This document shows positions 11,399-25,450 of a stretch of 64,000 nt of DNA, in pieces (position 1 is the stretch's first letter; each line of letters begins with the position of its first letter). A program made the position numbers and the translations under genes. The DNA comes from Diphasiastrum complanatum (lineage: Eukaryota; Streptophyta; Lycopodiopsida; Lycopodiales; Lycopodiaceae). Below the pieces are notes generated by a model. It was given only the letters and a program-made list of their open reading frames with translations. It was not told where the DNA came from and did no database searches. Where the stretch lies: positions 27,256,922 to 27,320,921 of the forward strand of contig CM055102.1 in NCBI GenBank assembly GCA_029204225.1, in the 5' to 3' direction.

Positions 11399-11778
11399 TT
11401 TTACAGATTAAATCAAACAGACAATGAGATTGGATCTAGATTTTCAATCAAAACTATCTCAGATCAGATCTGCTAGATCTCTTCCACTTGACAAGAATCA
11501 GATTCCTATATCGTGAAAAAGATTTCTAAGATCAACTTATCGATACTTCTCAAAATGAAAAATTTTCAGAATCAAAATCAGACTGAATCATATTTGATCC
11601 AAAATTTGACAGAGACTTGATCTAGAAAATCAGAACTTAAAATAGAACTGGCGAAGGTTCAACAATGCTATTTTTTATAAAAACTCTTTGATCAGACTTT
11701 TCTGACAAATTCTATGGAAATAACCTTCGTCGAACTCTCAAACTGAGATTTCGACACAGATAAAGCTAGGGTAGAACT

Positions 11779-11949
<171 letters not shown>

Positions 11950-12363
11950 CCGTAATCCATATAAATTTTAACCCAATGTAAGGTATCAAGGAGATCAATA
12001 ATGTAGAGCACTTTATCCTCTGGTCCAGCGACATTACAGGTAGCGCAATCAGTTTCAGTAATAAAACTATGCAACATCACAGCTCTTTTTATACAACAGA
12101 TCAGAGTTTGAATGAAACGTTTAGGAGGAGGAATGGGCTTCCCGTAACTAAGATCAATAGCATCCTAAAACTAACCTGAGGACTAAATCATGAAAAAAAA
12201 ACCTTAGTTAGCCTATGAATCCACGTAAGGTAAAGGTTTGATACTATCCCGACCAAAGGATAGTCGGATTTACACCACAAGGATGCATAGAGAGAGATTA
12301 ACGACACATAGCTCCTCTTGCCAAAGCAAGATCAAACCTTTTAAAACCTTTTGAAATCCAAAT

Positions 12364-12418
12364 TAAGGTATCAAGGAGATCAATAATGCTCTGCATTATT
12401 GATCTCCTTGATACCTTA
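12364..12418. repeat. Perfect hairpin, 25-bp arms
   Basis: The arms 12364-12388 and 12394-12418 are exact reverse complements separated by CTCTG. The same 25-mer also occurs at 11979-12003, and flanking bases (TTTTAACCCAA) are shared in inverted order. The right arm is therefore an inverted copy of the 11966-12010 segment. Confidence 0.9.
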
Positions 12419-12435
12419 CTTTGGGTTAAAATTTA

Positions 12436-12503
12436 AAAGTGTCCACAGACTCGAGCCTAGGTTTGCCCTTCCTAAAACCTAGGCTCGAGTCCATGGACAC
12501 TTT
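12436..12503. repeat. Second hairpin, 29-bp arms with two mismatches
   Basis: The arms 12436-12464 and 12475-12503 match at 27 of 29 positions around a 10-base loop. It lies 17 bp from the first hairpin. The two look like neighbouring fold-back junctions at the left end of the Penelope-like element. Confidence 0.85.
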
Positions 12504-12638
12504 GACACTGGATTTAGTAGAATGAATATGCACCAAGCTAGAATCTGGAACTAGAAGAGACCTTTCTTCAAATGTAGATGTGGGGACAAGTGCAAAAATA
12601 ACTCCTCTATTGTATGGTTCGATCATGGCATCTGGTTC

Positions 12639-13007
12639 ATGATGAACAATCTGAGTAAATTCTTCCCTGGGGCATCCTTCCAAAATCAGATGAATGCATT
12701 TTTCTTGTGCCTACACAAGCCTGCTAGAGATGTTGTCAAGTCACACCTCACTTTCCTTTTTATATGCCAACACATGATTGATGCTTCTATAGAACTTGTT
12801 GCAAACCCTTGTGCCAAACTCCTTGCAAACCTAGGAGATGCCAAAAACATCAGAGAGATTGAACGCCTCCTCAAAAGACCAAGTTTTTCCACCCTCCATG
12901 ATAAATTTTTCCAAAACTCAAATAAAAGACCTGGATCTTTCAACCTAAACAATCCAAGTTCGGTGGTGTCTGGTCAGAATATGGAAAAAAGAAAGAAGTT
13001 TACCTGA
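12639..13007 (+). pseudogene. Unrecognised ORF at the 5' side of the Penelope-like element
   Basis: A 122-codon frame in the same orientation as the RT gene, ending at a stop 75 bp before it. It has helical, Leu/Lys-rich stretches and an Asn/Ser-rich tail. No domain is recognised. It may be the N-terminal part of the element's polyprotein or an unrelated relic. Confidence 0.3.
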
Positions 13008-13081
13008 TATAGAGGAAAGGAAGGACAAGGTAGTGCTACAAAGGAAGACTTACCGGTTAAGAGACTAAACTGTTATAGATA

Positions 13082-15126
13082 TTGATTGACTTGCAGGATG
13101 ATGAGGATTTGGAGAAAAGAACTCTTACTAGGAATGCGGTGGATCGACTTCAACTCAGTACGCGCAAGGACAAGGCAAAGATCTTTTTACATTTACGCTA
13201 CTGTAATAGGATGTTTAAGACCATTCATGTGAGACACTTTTACACTCGCATTTTATTACAAATCTTTGGCCTTATACACGAGTCCTTTCATGATATTGTA
13301 TTTGCGTGGTCATACATGCCTAACATCAAAAGTGAATGGTACTTTCCGTTTGATGTTTTTTGCAATTTTGATATTAAAAATCTGCCTTCTTGTTCTTGCT
13401 CTTCTCTGAAATGTTTTAAGAATTTCATTTTGGAAAAATTTGAACATGTACTAACAACGGACTGCAATATTATTAGAAGTAAGTACCTCAAAAAATCCAT
13501 AGATAAAGGTCTTAATCATATCACTTTGAAACATGCATGCATTTACAGTGTTGCTAATGAGCTGTATGATGGTTGGATCAAGCCTATGAAACTTTTACCC
13601 GTTTATGCAATGATGGACGAAGATACTGTGTTAAAACATGCTGATTTTTGTAGACATGACGCTATTGATTTCTTAAAAGAAAGAAAATGGATTTAAGGGA
13701 ATACCATAACTTTACAAAAAAGATTGATGCCAATAGTGAACGTCAATGACTTATCAAACATCTATATGTCAATGGTGTTGATAAAGTGCAACATAATCCA
13801 TGCTTTATTTGCATTCATCTTGTCAGAAAGCTTGCAATTGAAAGGCTTGATAGTCAAGACTTTGAACTTTTTCTTGATAAATCAAACAATTTCGTTCAGA
13901 ACTCTGAGAGCATATACCATGGGAAATGTACTTCCGGACAATTTTATTTATTCTAATGAACTTCCTTACCTTTTATGCACTTTCAAAGCTCATAAAAATT
14001 CTTTCAGATGGATCACAAATGCCCACGAGTGCTATTTTTCTAGACTCGCTAAATTTCGAACAGGGGTTTTTAGTATGCTGCATCCTTTCATCATGGAAGG
14101 AGCAGGCCTTAAGGCAAAAACATACAAGAGCTACCTAAATGGGGATACAACCTTACTTTGGAAATGTGACTCCTCTGTCGATTTCTATCTCAATATACCC
14201 AAGCACATTTACTGCATAAAAATCACGGACATCTCCAAATGCTATGAAAACATACCCTTGGATGGACCTGATGGTCTTAAGACTGCTATGAATAAACTTG
14301 TCTTCAAATTTATAAAAGAAAAAACTCTTCATTATATGGATAGCAAGAGTCAAAGATTTTCAATGGACCTAGAACAATAAAGATTCTGTAGAATGGAATG
14401 TTATTGACATGAAAATGATTTGTGAATGGAATTCCATGCTGATAGACAATTGCATTGTCAGACTTGGAAATCATACTTGGAGGCAAATCAAGGGAATTCC
14501 CATGGGAGCTCACCATTATGGTGTAACTGGTATCTCTCATATTTTGAAATGCAATTTATCAAAAGGCTAGCAAAATTAAAGCAAACATAGATTATGAATG
14601 ATTTCAAGTATTCATTCAGGTATTATGATGACATATGCTTTATCAACATCCCCCTTATTGGGAAATTCTTGGATAAAATGCAACCTAGAACGCCGGATAA
14701 CCCTTTTTGGATTCATCCCTTTGAATATCTTGATATCGATGTAAGCAAAACGACAACAATATGGTTAACTTTTCTAATATCACCATTGCTTTTGACCCTA
14801 TAAATGGTGCGGGACTCCTTTCTAAACATGACAAAAGAAGAGATTTACCTTTTCGTTGTTTACAATACATACATTTGGCCTCCAATGGAACAATATACAA
14901 TTCTTATAAAATCATTGTTTGACGTGTTATTGCAGCTATGTATTGCTGTAATAAGCAGCAAATGTTTTTTAAAGAGGTTAAGATTTTATGTGAAGCATTT
15001 CAAAGAAATGGTTTTTTGAAAGACAAGGTACGTTTGATCATCGAGAAACTGCTTAAGCAAGAAACTTTTCGAGGACTATCTTTTGATCTGCCTACAAATT
15101 TCTACTCTTCCTTGGTGGGTAGTTAG
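13082..15126 (+). pseudogene. Penelope-like reverse transcriptase, multiply frameshifted
   Basis: Across several frames the order of motifs fits a Penelope-type RT. 13082-13696 is an N-terminal helical region. About 13950-14030 reads NELPYLLCTFKAHKN then RWITNA. At 14215 ITDISKCYENIPL is RT motif A (D-x3-Y-x-x-IP). About 14450-14510 reads WRQIKGIPMGAHH (motif B, QxxGIPMG). At 14540 is a FEMQFIKRLAKL-type helix. At 14620 FRYYDDICFIN is motif C (YxDD). At 14685 NPFWIHPFEYLDI follows. At 14940 MFFKEV and NGF mark the thumb. Stops and frameshifts (about 13696-13930, 14380-14450, 14600-14950) make it non-functional. The alternative is a relic of the host rvt gene family. Confidence 0.6.
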
Positions 15127-15814
15127 TTCTCCCTTGGGGGGAGCTAGCTGCCCCCTGAAGAATGATATGAACAATGTTATGTCTCTTCATTCTCAACAAT
15201 TATTAAGAATACAGAATCAATCATCGATTCGCTCTTTGGATTTGAGGTGCATTATCACACATGATGTACTTGGCAAGCTTACCCTAAACCTTTTATCGGT
15301 TCAGGTAGTGCTATGGCATGGATTTGCCTTATCTGAGTACTGATCCATGCAATCTCTTGTTTGCTAATAACAACCTATATTGCACAGTTTTTCTTCAAAA
15401 CAAATATGCCTTATGTATAATTTTGATATGGATTAGTACCATAAAAGTGATCAGAATGGCAGAATGCCCTGATACAGTAAGAGTATGGGAAAGCCTACCA
15501 CGTTTTACGTAGGGAAGATTGGACAAAAAAAAAAAAATTGGAAATATTTTGAGTTGTTAAGCTGCTAAACTTATTTTGGACATGGATAACAACTAACATT
15601 TAGCGTTGACACTTATCTTTCTCACTATGCTAACTTGTGCGGTTTTGTGTGGTGGGATGGTGGCAGGTACAGCTAGATGTCTTGAAATTTGTTTCGCTTT
15701 ACGGTGCTTTTCTTTGAAGTATTGTATGCTTTTGGCTATGTTTTACCTTGTTGGGTTATGAATAAAGGTTTCAAAAGGTTTGATCTTGCTTTGGCAAGAG
15801 GAGCTATGTGTCGT

Positions 15815-15962
<148 letters not shown>

Positions 15963-16054
15963 CCCCCTTAACAGAAATTCGAGCCTTCTATTTTGGTTTT
16001 TCAAGATGCCCATTATTGAATGGATTTGAGGCTGAGCATCGAATTCCAACACTC

Positions 16055-19000
16055 CCCCTTAATGTGGATCCTGAAAACTTCTGATTTTCAGATTCAACAT
16101 GTCATTGAATCTGATATGGTACTCCGTTGACAAAGCCTTCGTGAAGTAATCTGATGCCATTGATTTTGTCCTACAGTAGACTAAGGATACCTCCTTGCTT
16201 TGCACATTCTCTCTCAAATAGTGAGACCTGATTTCGATATGCTTGCTTCGAGAATGAAATCTCGAATTGAGATATATATATATATGGTGCTTTCGTTGTC
16301 ACAAAATATGGTTGTTGGATGTGACTATACAAGGTCAATTTATGCTAGCAGGTGCCTCAGTCAAATTGCCTCCTTTGTAGCATTTGTGACAACAATGTAC
16401 TCTGATTCAGTTGATGATAATGCTACTGAGGTCTGCTTTCGGCTATTTCACGAGATTGGGCCTTGATTGTATAAAAATACAAAACCTAGTATCGATATCT
16501 CCTGCCCAATCCGCATCTATGTATCCTTCAAGTATGTTGGAAGGTTGGCTGCCTCCATAACATATGCTAAGATGTTTGGTTGCCTGGATGTACTTCATGA
16601 CTTTTTGTGAGCGCTATCTAGTGGGTTAGACCTAGATTTAATAGGAACTGGCTAAGTGAACTGATTGAATACGCAATGTCAGGTCGAGTGCTAATCATTG
16701 CATACATCAGTGAGCCGATGAAGGAGTGAAACATATATTGCTTCATCTCCTCCTTTTTTGCCTCTATTTGAGGAGATTGTTCCTTTGACATCTTCAGTCC
16801 AGGGACTAGAGGAAAGAGACTAGGTTTGCAGTTGGTCATTCCATACTTTTCCAGCACGTTTGTGAGATATCTCTGCTGGCTGATGAAAATCAGATGCCTG
16901 GATTGGATTCGAAAAATTTCAATTCCAAGACAATAGTGGGCTGGACCCATGTCAATCATTTTGTACTCCTTGCCAGCATGCATTTTGTTTTCTTCATCAA
17001 ATTCAGATTGTTACTGAATAATAGTGTATCATCCACATAGAGAGTGATGATGATGAAGAAATTCGATACAAACTTGAAGTAAACATTCGAGTCTGCTGAG
17101 TTTGGAATGAAACCATTCTCAATAAGAAATGTGTTGATTTTTTGGAACCAAGTCCTAGGTGACTGTTTCAGCCCATAGAGTGCCTTGTGGATTTTGCACA
17201 CGAGGTGTTGCCTATTCCACAGCTCATATCCTTCCGGCTGTGACATAAAGATTTCCTTTTCAATGGTTCCGTTGAGGAAAGCGGTCTGGACATCCATCTG
17301 ATGGACCTCGAGATCTGTTGCGACTGCAAAGGAGAGTAACAAACGGATCAAAGCATGTTGATGACTGGACTGAATGTATCGGAATAATTCTGATCTAGAA
17401 TCTGGGAATAGCCTTTGGTGACCAGCCTGGCTTTATATCGATTCAGCCTTCCTTTAGCATCGTACTTCGTCTTGAATATCCATTTGCATGGAATTGGATT
17501 TCTCCCCTTTGACAACTCAGTGATTGTCCACGTTTGATTCTCTATCAAAGAATCGAATTCATTGTCCATCACTGCTTTTCATTGATCAACATCAGGTGTA
17601 GACATTGCCTCTGATACTGTGTTTGGCTCCTGAATGAAGTAGCAGGCTGCATCGTCCATAACTCTAAATGGAGGTTGTCTTGGTCGATTTGATCTTTTTG
17701 GTTGAGTCTCGACCCCTGATGTGATTCGCCCTGTTGAGGTTCTGTCTTGATTTCGATCCTGTTGTCTTTTTCGATACATGTATCAGAAAAATTTTCGATA
17801 CCTAGATCAGAAACATCTTGAGCTTTTCCCTTGTGGTTAATAAATCGATTTTCCACAAAGATGATATCTCTGCTCATGAATGATTTTCCTGTTTCCAGAT
17901 TGTAAAGCTTCTATGCCTTGTGATCTGGGGAGTAGCCAACAAAAATTGATTTTATGCTTTTGTCATCTAGTTTCTTCTTGAGATCTTCAGGGATCTGAGC
18001 ATAAGCGATGCAACCAAACACTCTAATGTTCTTGAGTGATGGTTTTGATCATGTCCATCCCTCTTAAAGTGTCTTGCCATTCAAGGCTTTGGTGATGGAT
18101 CAATTTTGTACGTAGGCGGCTGTAGTAACAGCTTCTACCCAAAATTTCTTCAAAAGAGAGGCATGGGCCAGCATGCTCTTGGCACTTTCGATAAGTGTCT
18201 AATTCTTCCATTTAGTTACACCATTGGACTGAGGTGAGTAGCTTGCTGTGAATTGTTGATGTATTCCATTGGCCTTACGGAACTCTTTAAATTTGGTGGA
18301 GATAAATTCTCCCCCTCCATCTGTGCGTAGAGCTTTAATCTTCCTCTCCATCTAATTTTCAGCAGACGCTTTGAACTACGTGAAGAACTTGAATGCCTCT
18401 AATTTGTTCTTCAGGAAGTAGGTTGCAGTCCTTTGAGAGAAGTCATCGATGAAGGTTAGGAGGTATATATCTCCCCCTTTAGAAGCAGTTTGCATCGGGC
18501 CACAAATATCGCTATGTATAAGATCGAGCAGGCCCTTGAAAGTATGAACACAGTCTGAAAAAAATAGACTTCTTACATACTTGCTGATTATATAGCTTTC
18601 ACATGGAGAAGTTGATTTGCTAACAATAGGTAGATCTTGTACTAGTTTTTGAGTCAACATTTGTTGAATGCTGTTGAAATTCAAATGGCCTAATTTGAAA
18701 TGCCAAAGCATATCAGATGAATCGGAAGTAAAAGTGTGAAGAGCTTGATTGTTGAAAGAATAACAATGGTTGAGTTTGTAGAGGTTGCCACTTCTTCTCC
18801 CGAAAGCTAGAATTTTTTGAGCTTTGTTAAGGATGGTGCAGCTGTTTGCATCAAATTCGACCCTCTGACCTGAATCAGTGATTTTCAAACTAAGAGTAGA
18901 TTCTTGGTCAGATTTGGGACATGGATGATGCTGGACAACAACTTGACTTCACCCTTTTGAAACTCGATTCTGACTGTTCCTTCACCTTGAATCGAATGTG

Positions 19001-20030
19001 ATGAGTTGTCTCCGAGTTGTACGACTCAAGAGTGGGTGAAAGATTCATAATCTTTGAACCAGTCTTGATGGTGAGTCATGTGTTGAATTGCTCTAGAATC
19101 AAGATACCAAGAATCGATATCATGTTGTTCTCCATCCTTGGTCATAAAGGCTGCCTCATCTTCCTCTTGTTGTTGTATCGAAAAACTGGTTGAGGCTGAA
19201 TTTGCTTGTTGTTGGGACTGGTTTTTCTTTTCATTGTTGAATTTCAAAATTTTGCAGTTCTTGATCTCATGTGCAATTCTCTTGCAGTATTTGCAGAATA
19301 ATCTTTGCTTTGGTTAAGAAGATGAAGTGTTCGAATTCGACCCAAAGCCAAAATTTGAGCCTGAGTCAAAAATTGATCATGACTGCATGTTACTCTTCTT
19401 TTTGGATCTAAACTTCTGATTTTTGGAATATAGAACATGAGAATCTGTCCCTGAGCCTGAGAAGGATGCAGATTCTTTGATTTCCTCTTGTAGAAGCATC
19501 AAAATTGCTCTTGATAAAGTAATTTGCTCCTGGGTCGAAATTATCATGACCTAATTTTCATAGGCTTCATAGAGACTCGATAGTAAGTCATAACAGCATC
19601 GAAATCTTCAATGACTGAGCCAATTGCAGCCATTTGCTCCATAAGACTTTTGAAAGCGTTGATATGACTTATAACACTTTCTACTTCAAACATCTTTAAG
19701 TTGAAGAATTTCTTCCTCAAGTGTAACTTGGAAGTAACATCTCTAATATCATGCAGGGTTGCTAGGATGTCCCATGCTTGGCTGTCTGAGCATTATGTAT
19801 GTGTATTATCTATGTATCCTTGATGTTGAGAGTAATCATGGCAAATGCCTTGCCATCTCTCAGTCTCCATTTGGTAATAATGGCTGCATCATCTTCTGGC
19901 TTGACTCCATCAACAACATCCCACAGTACTTTGGCTAATAGGATGACCTTCATTTTGAATTTTCGAGATGATAGTTCCCTCCATCAAGTCTCTCGATTAG
20001 AGAAGACTGATCCATTATAGTTGACCGAGA
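16055..20030 (-). pseudogene. Copia 1 gag-pol remnants
   Basis: Gag (about 20030-19250) has several stops and ends in a canonical knuckle, CKYCKRIAHEIKNC. The protease at about 19110 reads WYLDSRA, so the catalytic Asp-Ser-Gly has become Asp-Ser-Arg. Pre-integrase and integrase (18888-18376) show LWHFKLGHLNF and DLIHSDICGP. RT frames (17572-16956) show PCKWIFKTKYDAKG, HQMDVQTAFLNG, ALYGLKQSPRTW and the catalytic YVDDTLLF. 16983-16618 carries the RT/RNase H connection (GSLMYAMISTRPDIAY). RNase H remnants continue to about 16055. Frameshifts at about 17350, 16970 and 18000-18370 kill the polyprotein. Confidence 0.85.
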
Positions 20031-20155
20031 TCGTTGGTAGAAGCAACGATTTCAAAATATTGCTGGCTGTGCGCTTGCTAGTGCAACGTCTTGATAGAAA
20101 CAAGACTAATAATCTGCAATGGAAGCAGATTACTGGAATGCCCACTCTAATACCA

Positions 20156-20772
20156 TGTCAAAAATCAGTGGGAATGAGCAAAAGCTGGGAGCGAGCTTGT
20201 TGCGTGGATCGGAAGAGCCACAATTAGTAGCAGAACGTTCAAATTGAAAGATTCACAGATGCACAAAGAAGGATACAGTAGTAGGGGACTGAAAGATTGC
20301 ACTCTAATTAATATCAAAACAGTGAATACAGTTGCTTGAAGTGATAACTTCAGCTTACAGTTGTTGAGCGTGATAACGCTGGCTATTGAAGAATAAATCT
20401 CAAAATCGGAAGAAGTTTTCTGATGAAGATTCTAGGACAATATCTTACAAAATATCTACAACTACTTTCTGTTGCAGTTATTACAACCGCCTCATTATAG
20501 TTGATGCATGTACAAAGTGGGCAGATTGTCAACGTGAAGTTGTTGGTTCGGATGACAGTATTAAAATTTACAAGTATCGAAAAATAAATATTGACTCAAA
20601 AAATACTGACTCAAAAAATATAGAATATTTCGAGTCGATCTAGTATCAAAAAATTCTACAAACTTCGATCCTGAATTTTTTTATCCCTTGAACAGAAATT
20701 CGAGCCTTCTATTCTGGTTTTTCAAGATGCTCATTATTGAATGGATTTGAGGCTGAGCATCGAATTCCAACA
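20156..20772 (-). repeat. 5' LTR of copia 1
   Basis: 617 bp with TG/CA ends on the minus strand. Its outer 95 bp match 15959-16053 (the 3' LTR remnant) with a few changes. Confidence 0.8.
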
Positions 20773-21400
20773 CATCCTAGCAAGCTTGTGCTCTTGTCTA
20801 CTCTCCTTGGCCACCCCCTTGTAGACTCTCCATGGACAAAAGCTCCCCTTGAATAGTATAAAATTTTACTAGGCTAGAGAAATTCTCATTAAGACCATTC
20901 AAAACATTTCGAACAAGCTCTTGTGACTTGATAGCATCACCAAGACATGCAAGCTCCCTGTTGTAATCCTTTACCCTCAACATGCAGTTTTGGGCACTCT
21001 CTCCTTTGTTCTAAATTTTTGGAGAAATTGGTTTCTCAAAATGACAAGCCTAGATGTATTCCTGGATTTATAGATTTCTTGCAAGGTATACTGAGCATCC
21101 TTAGCCAAGATGCAAGCTCCTAGATTCATAGTTTTTTTGCAAGGACCGAGATGTGAGCTCCAATCTCTCTTAGGAAACATTCATCTTGATGCAATGTAAG
21201 GCCATCCTTGACCTCTTTTTAAACCTCACATATTCTAGTAAACTTTAAGGCTCCTTCTCAATTTCACTCACTATATCATGGAGATCTTGCAGCACCAAGA
21301 TAGATTCCATCCTCACTATCCATGTGGAATAGTTGGATGGCCCAATGAAGATGAACTCTTTGATCTAGTTACCAAAGATATGATCTAGCTCGATACCATG
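20773..21400 (-). pseudogene. Copia 2 gag fragment
   Basis: Minus-strand frames 21180-20977 and 20983-20798 carry a UBN2-type gag: YTLQEIYKSRNTSRL, LRNQFLQKFR, then RVKDYNRELACLGDAIKS and VRNVLNGLNENF. A PBS-like TGGTATCGAGC lies at about 21400-21390. The fragment ends exactly at the copia 1 LTR edge (20773), so copia 1 probably inserted into it. The rest is missing. Confidence 0.75.
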
Positions 21401-22133
<733 letters not shown>

Positions 22134-22139
<6 letters not shown>

Positions 22140-25100
22140 ATTTTTTTTTTTTTCTCTCTCTCTCTCTCTCCAATCCAATAGTTAACCAATATCCATCCAT
22201 TCTTTAGAATGTAACTAATTAAATCAGTTCCTACATATTTACTCACATTGTCAAACAATTTGTAGAAACACACACATGTAACTATTTGACAATATTCGAA
22301 CAAGATTCAAGGGGAGTCCCAAATAAGTTCGAATTGAACAACTATCAAAATAAACTGAAACTTTTTCAACTCGACTCCAGCTCGAATAGAATATTTTTAA
22401 CTACCTAATTTCGAAACTCTACCAACACATCGAATCGAATATTGTCGACTAATGCTAGTCAAAATGGAACTAGTTATTTGCTTAAACTAGTTTTTGGCAT
22501 TATAAACACCAGCTCTAACCATATAAGTAATTTTGATAATAACAACCACAATTACTGTCTGAAATAGGATAGATAAAGTAATGGCAGAAACAAAAACTTT
22601 TCCTACTTCTAATGCATGACTACGCCTATCAAATTGAACAAAACAGTAGTGATAGAAATCACGTCCAATCTAACTTTCACTAGATACTAAGTGATTACGT
22701 AGCCAAACATAAAGTATTGAATTCTCAGACAATTTCTATCAGTTACAAAAGCAATACAGAGATGCATGCATTCTGACATATATTGAACGCAATAAGAAAT
22801 AGTATTGATTCAGAAAAATAAAATCAGATGCTAATGAGCGCAAGACAATAGCGGATAGAAACCGCGCACTCTAAAGTTGTCTCTGAGTAACTAAGAATAT
22901 GTCTGAAATAAGCAACTCTGCTGAATAATAGTAGCGCAATAGCAACTCTAAAATAAATCTCTAAAAGACTGAGCTAGAATGCCCAAGAGAGTTCAAGCTT
23001 GAAAGCTTGATAGAGAGTTAACAACAATACTTTCTGAATGATCTGCTTGACAAGAGCGCAGGACAATAAGTGTCCTTTAAACTTCATCCAAATACCAATA
23101 ACATTCAATTTATGTCCAAGCATCAACTAGGGGCAAAAGGGTGGCCTTCCAACTTCCGCTAATGATAATAACAATCCCACATGGGCACATTATGTCCTCA
23201 CATGTGCCTATAGGGACTCAGACATGGGTGGTTAAACCCACAAGCAAAGCCCTTATCCACCACACTATGGATCATTGATAGACCATAATTTCTTCACCAT
23301 AAAACATCTATAGTGATATTCATTGCATTTTTTTTTTGTAGGCATGATCAATAGCTCCAATGTTGCAAAGTCGGATGACAAGTGTCACTCGGCTTGAACA
23401 GTTTGGAAGTGAAGACATAAAGTGTCATAATGATTTCTAATGCTATTGATGTAAAATAAGCAAACAAAATAAAACACCATTGACTTTTTAACAAAGAAAA
23501 TCAATCTCACTTCAATTCATGTACTTGTGTTGCATGTATGTGTAAAATGCATTTCTAAAAAATTGTACTTTTATATAATGTGTCTTGTAGTCCAGTACTA
23601 CTTTTAGACTTTCATGCAATGAATGTATGCTTTTGTCTTTGCATTATAGTGCATCTACATGCCCATTGCCAAATATGTCAAGGTCAAGGATCCCTCCCTT
23701 TAGTGTTTGCATAAAAAATGACGTCTCGCATGGAAGGGGGGTGTATGCATTGAAAAAATAAACTTCATCCCTACATTGGAAAAGGTTTTCCATGTGATAC
23801 CTTCACCTTATGGAGGCAAATATGTTAAGTGCGTAAACTTGAATTAGCTGAGGGAAGGGAATTTTATTGGACGTGAGAGTGAAAGCCCACCCTTGGCCCT
23901 AGGTCAAGTCAAGAATCATGGCGCATTTTGATTTGTTCCATGATGGCATCTCTAAAATCACCCTCCTTCATGTAAAGGGAGGGACGCCAAGTGAACTCCA
24001 CCACTAATGAGATGCATTGCTTTGGGGCTTTTCCACTCACTCCATCCATGTGAAACCATATAAAGTCCAATTGATAAAAATGCCATTTCACCAAACAACT
24101 TCAAAGCTTCTAGGTTATTAGTTATAAAAAAACCTTAATTCTAGTTAAGAAACGTAAAGTCATAGTTTTTTATTTAGCATTTCTTAACTTTACCATGATA
24201 CCAATGAGAGTCTATTGCTCAAATTTTCTTAAAGCTAAGATGTATTTTATTTAAAACAATTCACTTGGGCTTGAAAAATGAATTTTTTTTTATTCCTTGT
24301 GAATTGCATCTTTTGTTTTCTTCTCATGTTCCAATGCACATGGCAAACTTGAAGGGGATATCTTTGAGACCACCTTGTTTTCTCCCCATTTAATATTTAT
24401 TGGATATGTTTTCTAACACCGGTTGGTTGAAAATTTGAGCACACGTGACTGTGACTCTGTCTCTCTTCCATTCATTCACCTTGGGCATCGGGCCTTCAGT
24501 CTTGACTCTTGTTGATGACTATTGTATTATTCACCATGAGTCCTTAAGGGTGTAGCATGATTAAGGGTGTAGGTAGAGCCCACCCTCATCCAACACTCCA
24601 TATGACTTGTTGGACGCCATCAATGCACCTATCATGCCACTTTATGATTTTGTTATTCTTCGGTCCAGCTCTAAGCCTCCCCTTCAACCAAGAAACACTT
24701 TATGATCTTATTACACTCTTGGATGAGAATGGGATTGTGCCTCCATACTTCTCATATGTAGGGACTTGAGCCTTGGAAGAATACACTCCTCCTTTGTTCT
24801 CACACCATGGTTGCAAGTTGAAAGCCTCAAAATGTGGTCCATTGCTCAAACTCATCACACATGTAAAAATCATCCTCCATTCAATAATCTAACCTATACA
24901 TAAACAATGATTATAAATGCCATAAAATCATTTGGATCTCATAGTAGATCATTTGGATGATCTTATTTTGTACCCTCCTGTCTAACAAGTAGTCATGGTG
25001 GAACAACCATCTAATGGTGATGGTGGTTGATACCATCACCTCTCCTAGCTTACCAGCCTTAGATCTTTGATCATATATCCTCACCCTTAGATCTTTAAGA

Positions 25101-25450
25101 TCCCACCAATGCTCTTACATTGGGTGATTCAAAATAAGCTCTCAAAGATTGTTTGGGTAGGTTTAGTACTCCTCACTTCCATGGGATTATCGTGTGGGCC
25201 ATGGATGGTATAGACTCAACTTTCAAGTCACTCATGAACACCTTAAGGCTTAACCCTCCTAGCCAAGTTTCATTCCAAAATTTTAGAATGCTCACATTAG
25301 TTCCAAACTTCCAACCCTAGAGGGAGGGTGGGCCTAGAGATAGACTAGATAATTGTACCCAAAGGGTACCTATAAGTCTATAGTTGTTCAGTCAAACATA
25401 GAAAAATGGTATTGAAAGATGGAGCCCACACCCAAAATGCCCAAAATAAC
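22134..25450. other. Copia 3 LTR start then gene-free sequence
   Basis: The 3' LTR of copia 3 starts at about 22134 (TGTTGGATTTT plus a short CT run) and probably extends several hundred bases. I cannot place its end. From about 22600 to 25450 I find no ORF longer than about 75 codons with a protein-like composition, no RNA gene and no clear repeat. The 23909-24094 and 24557-24769 frames look random. Confidence 0.5.
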
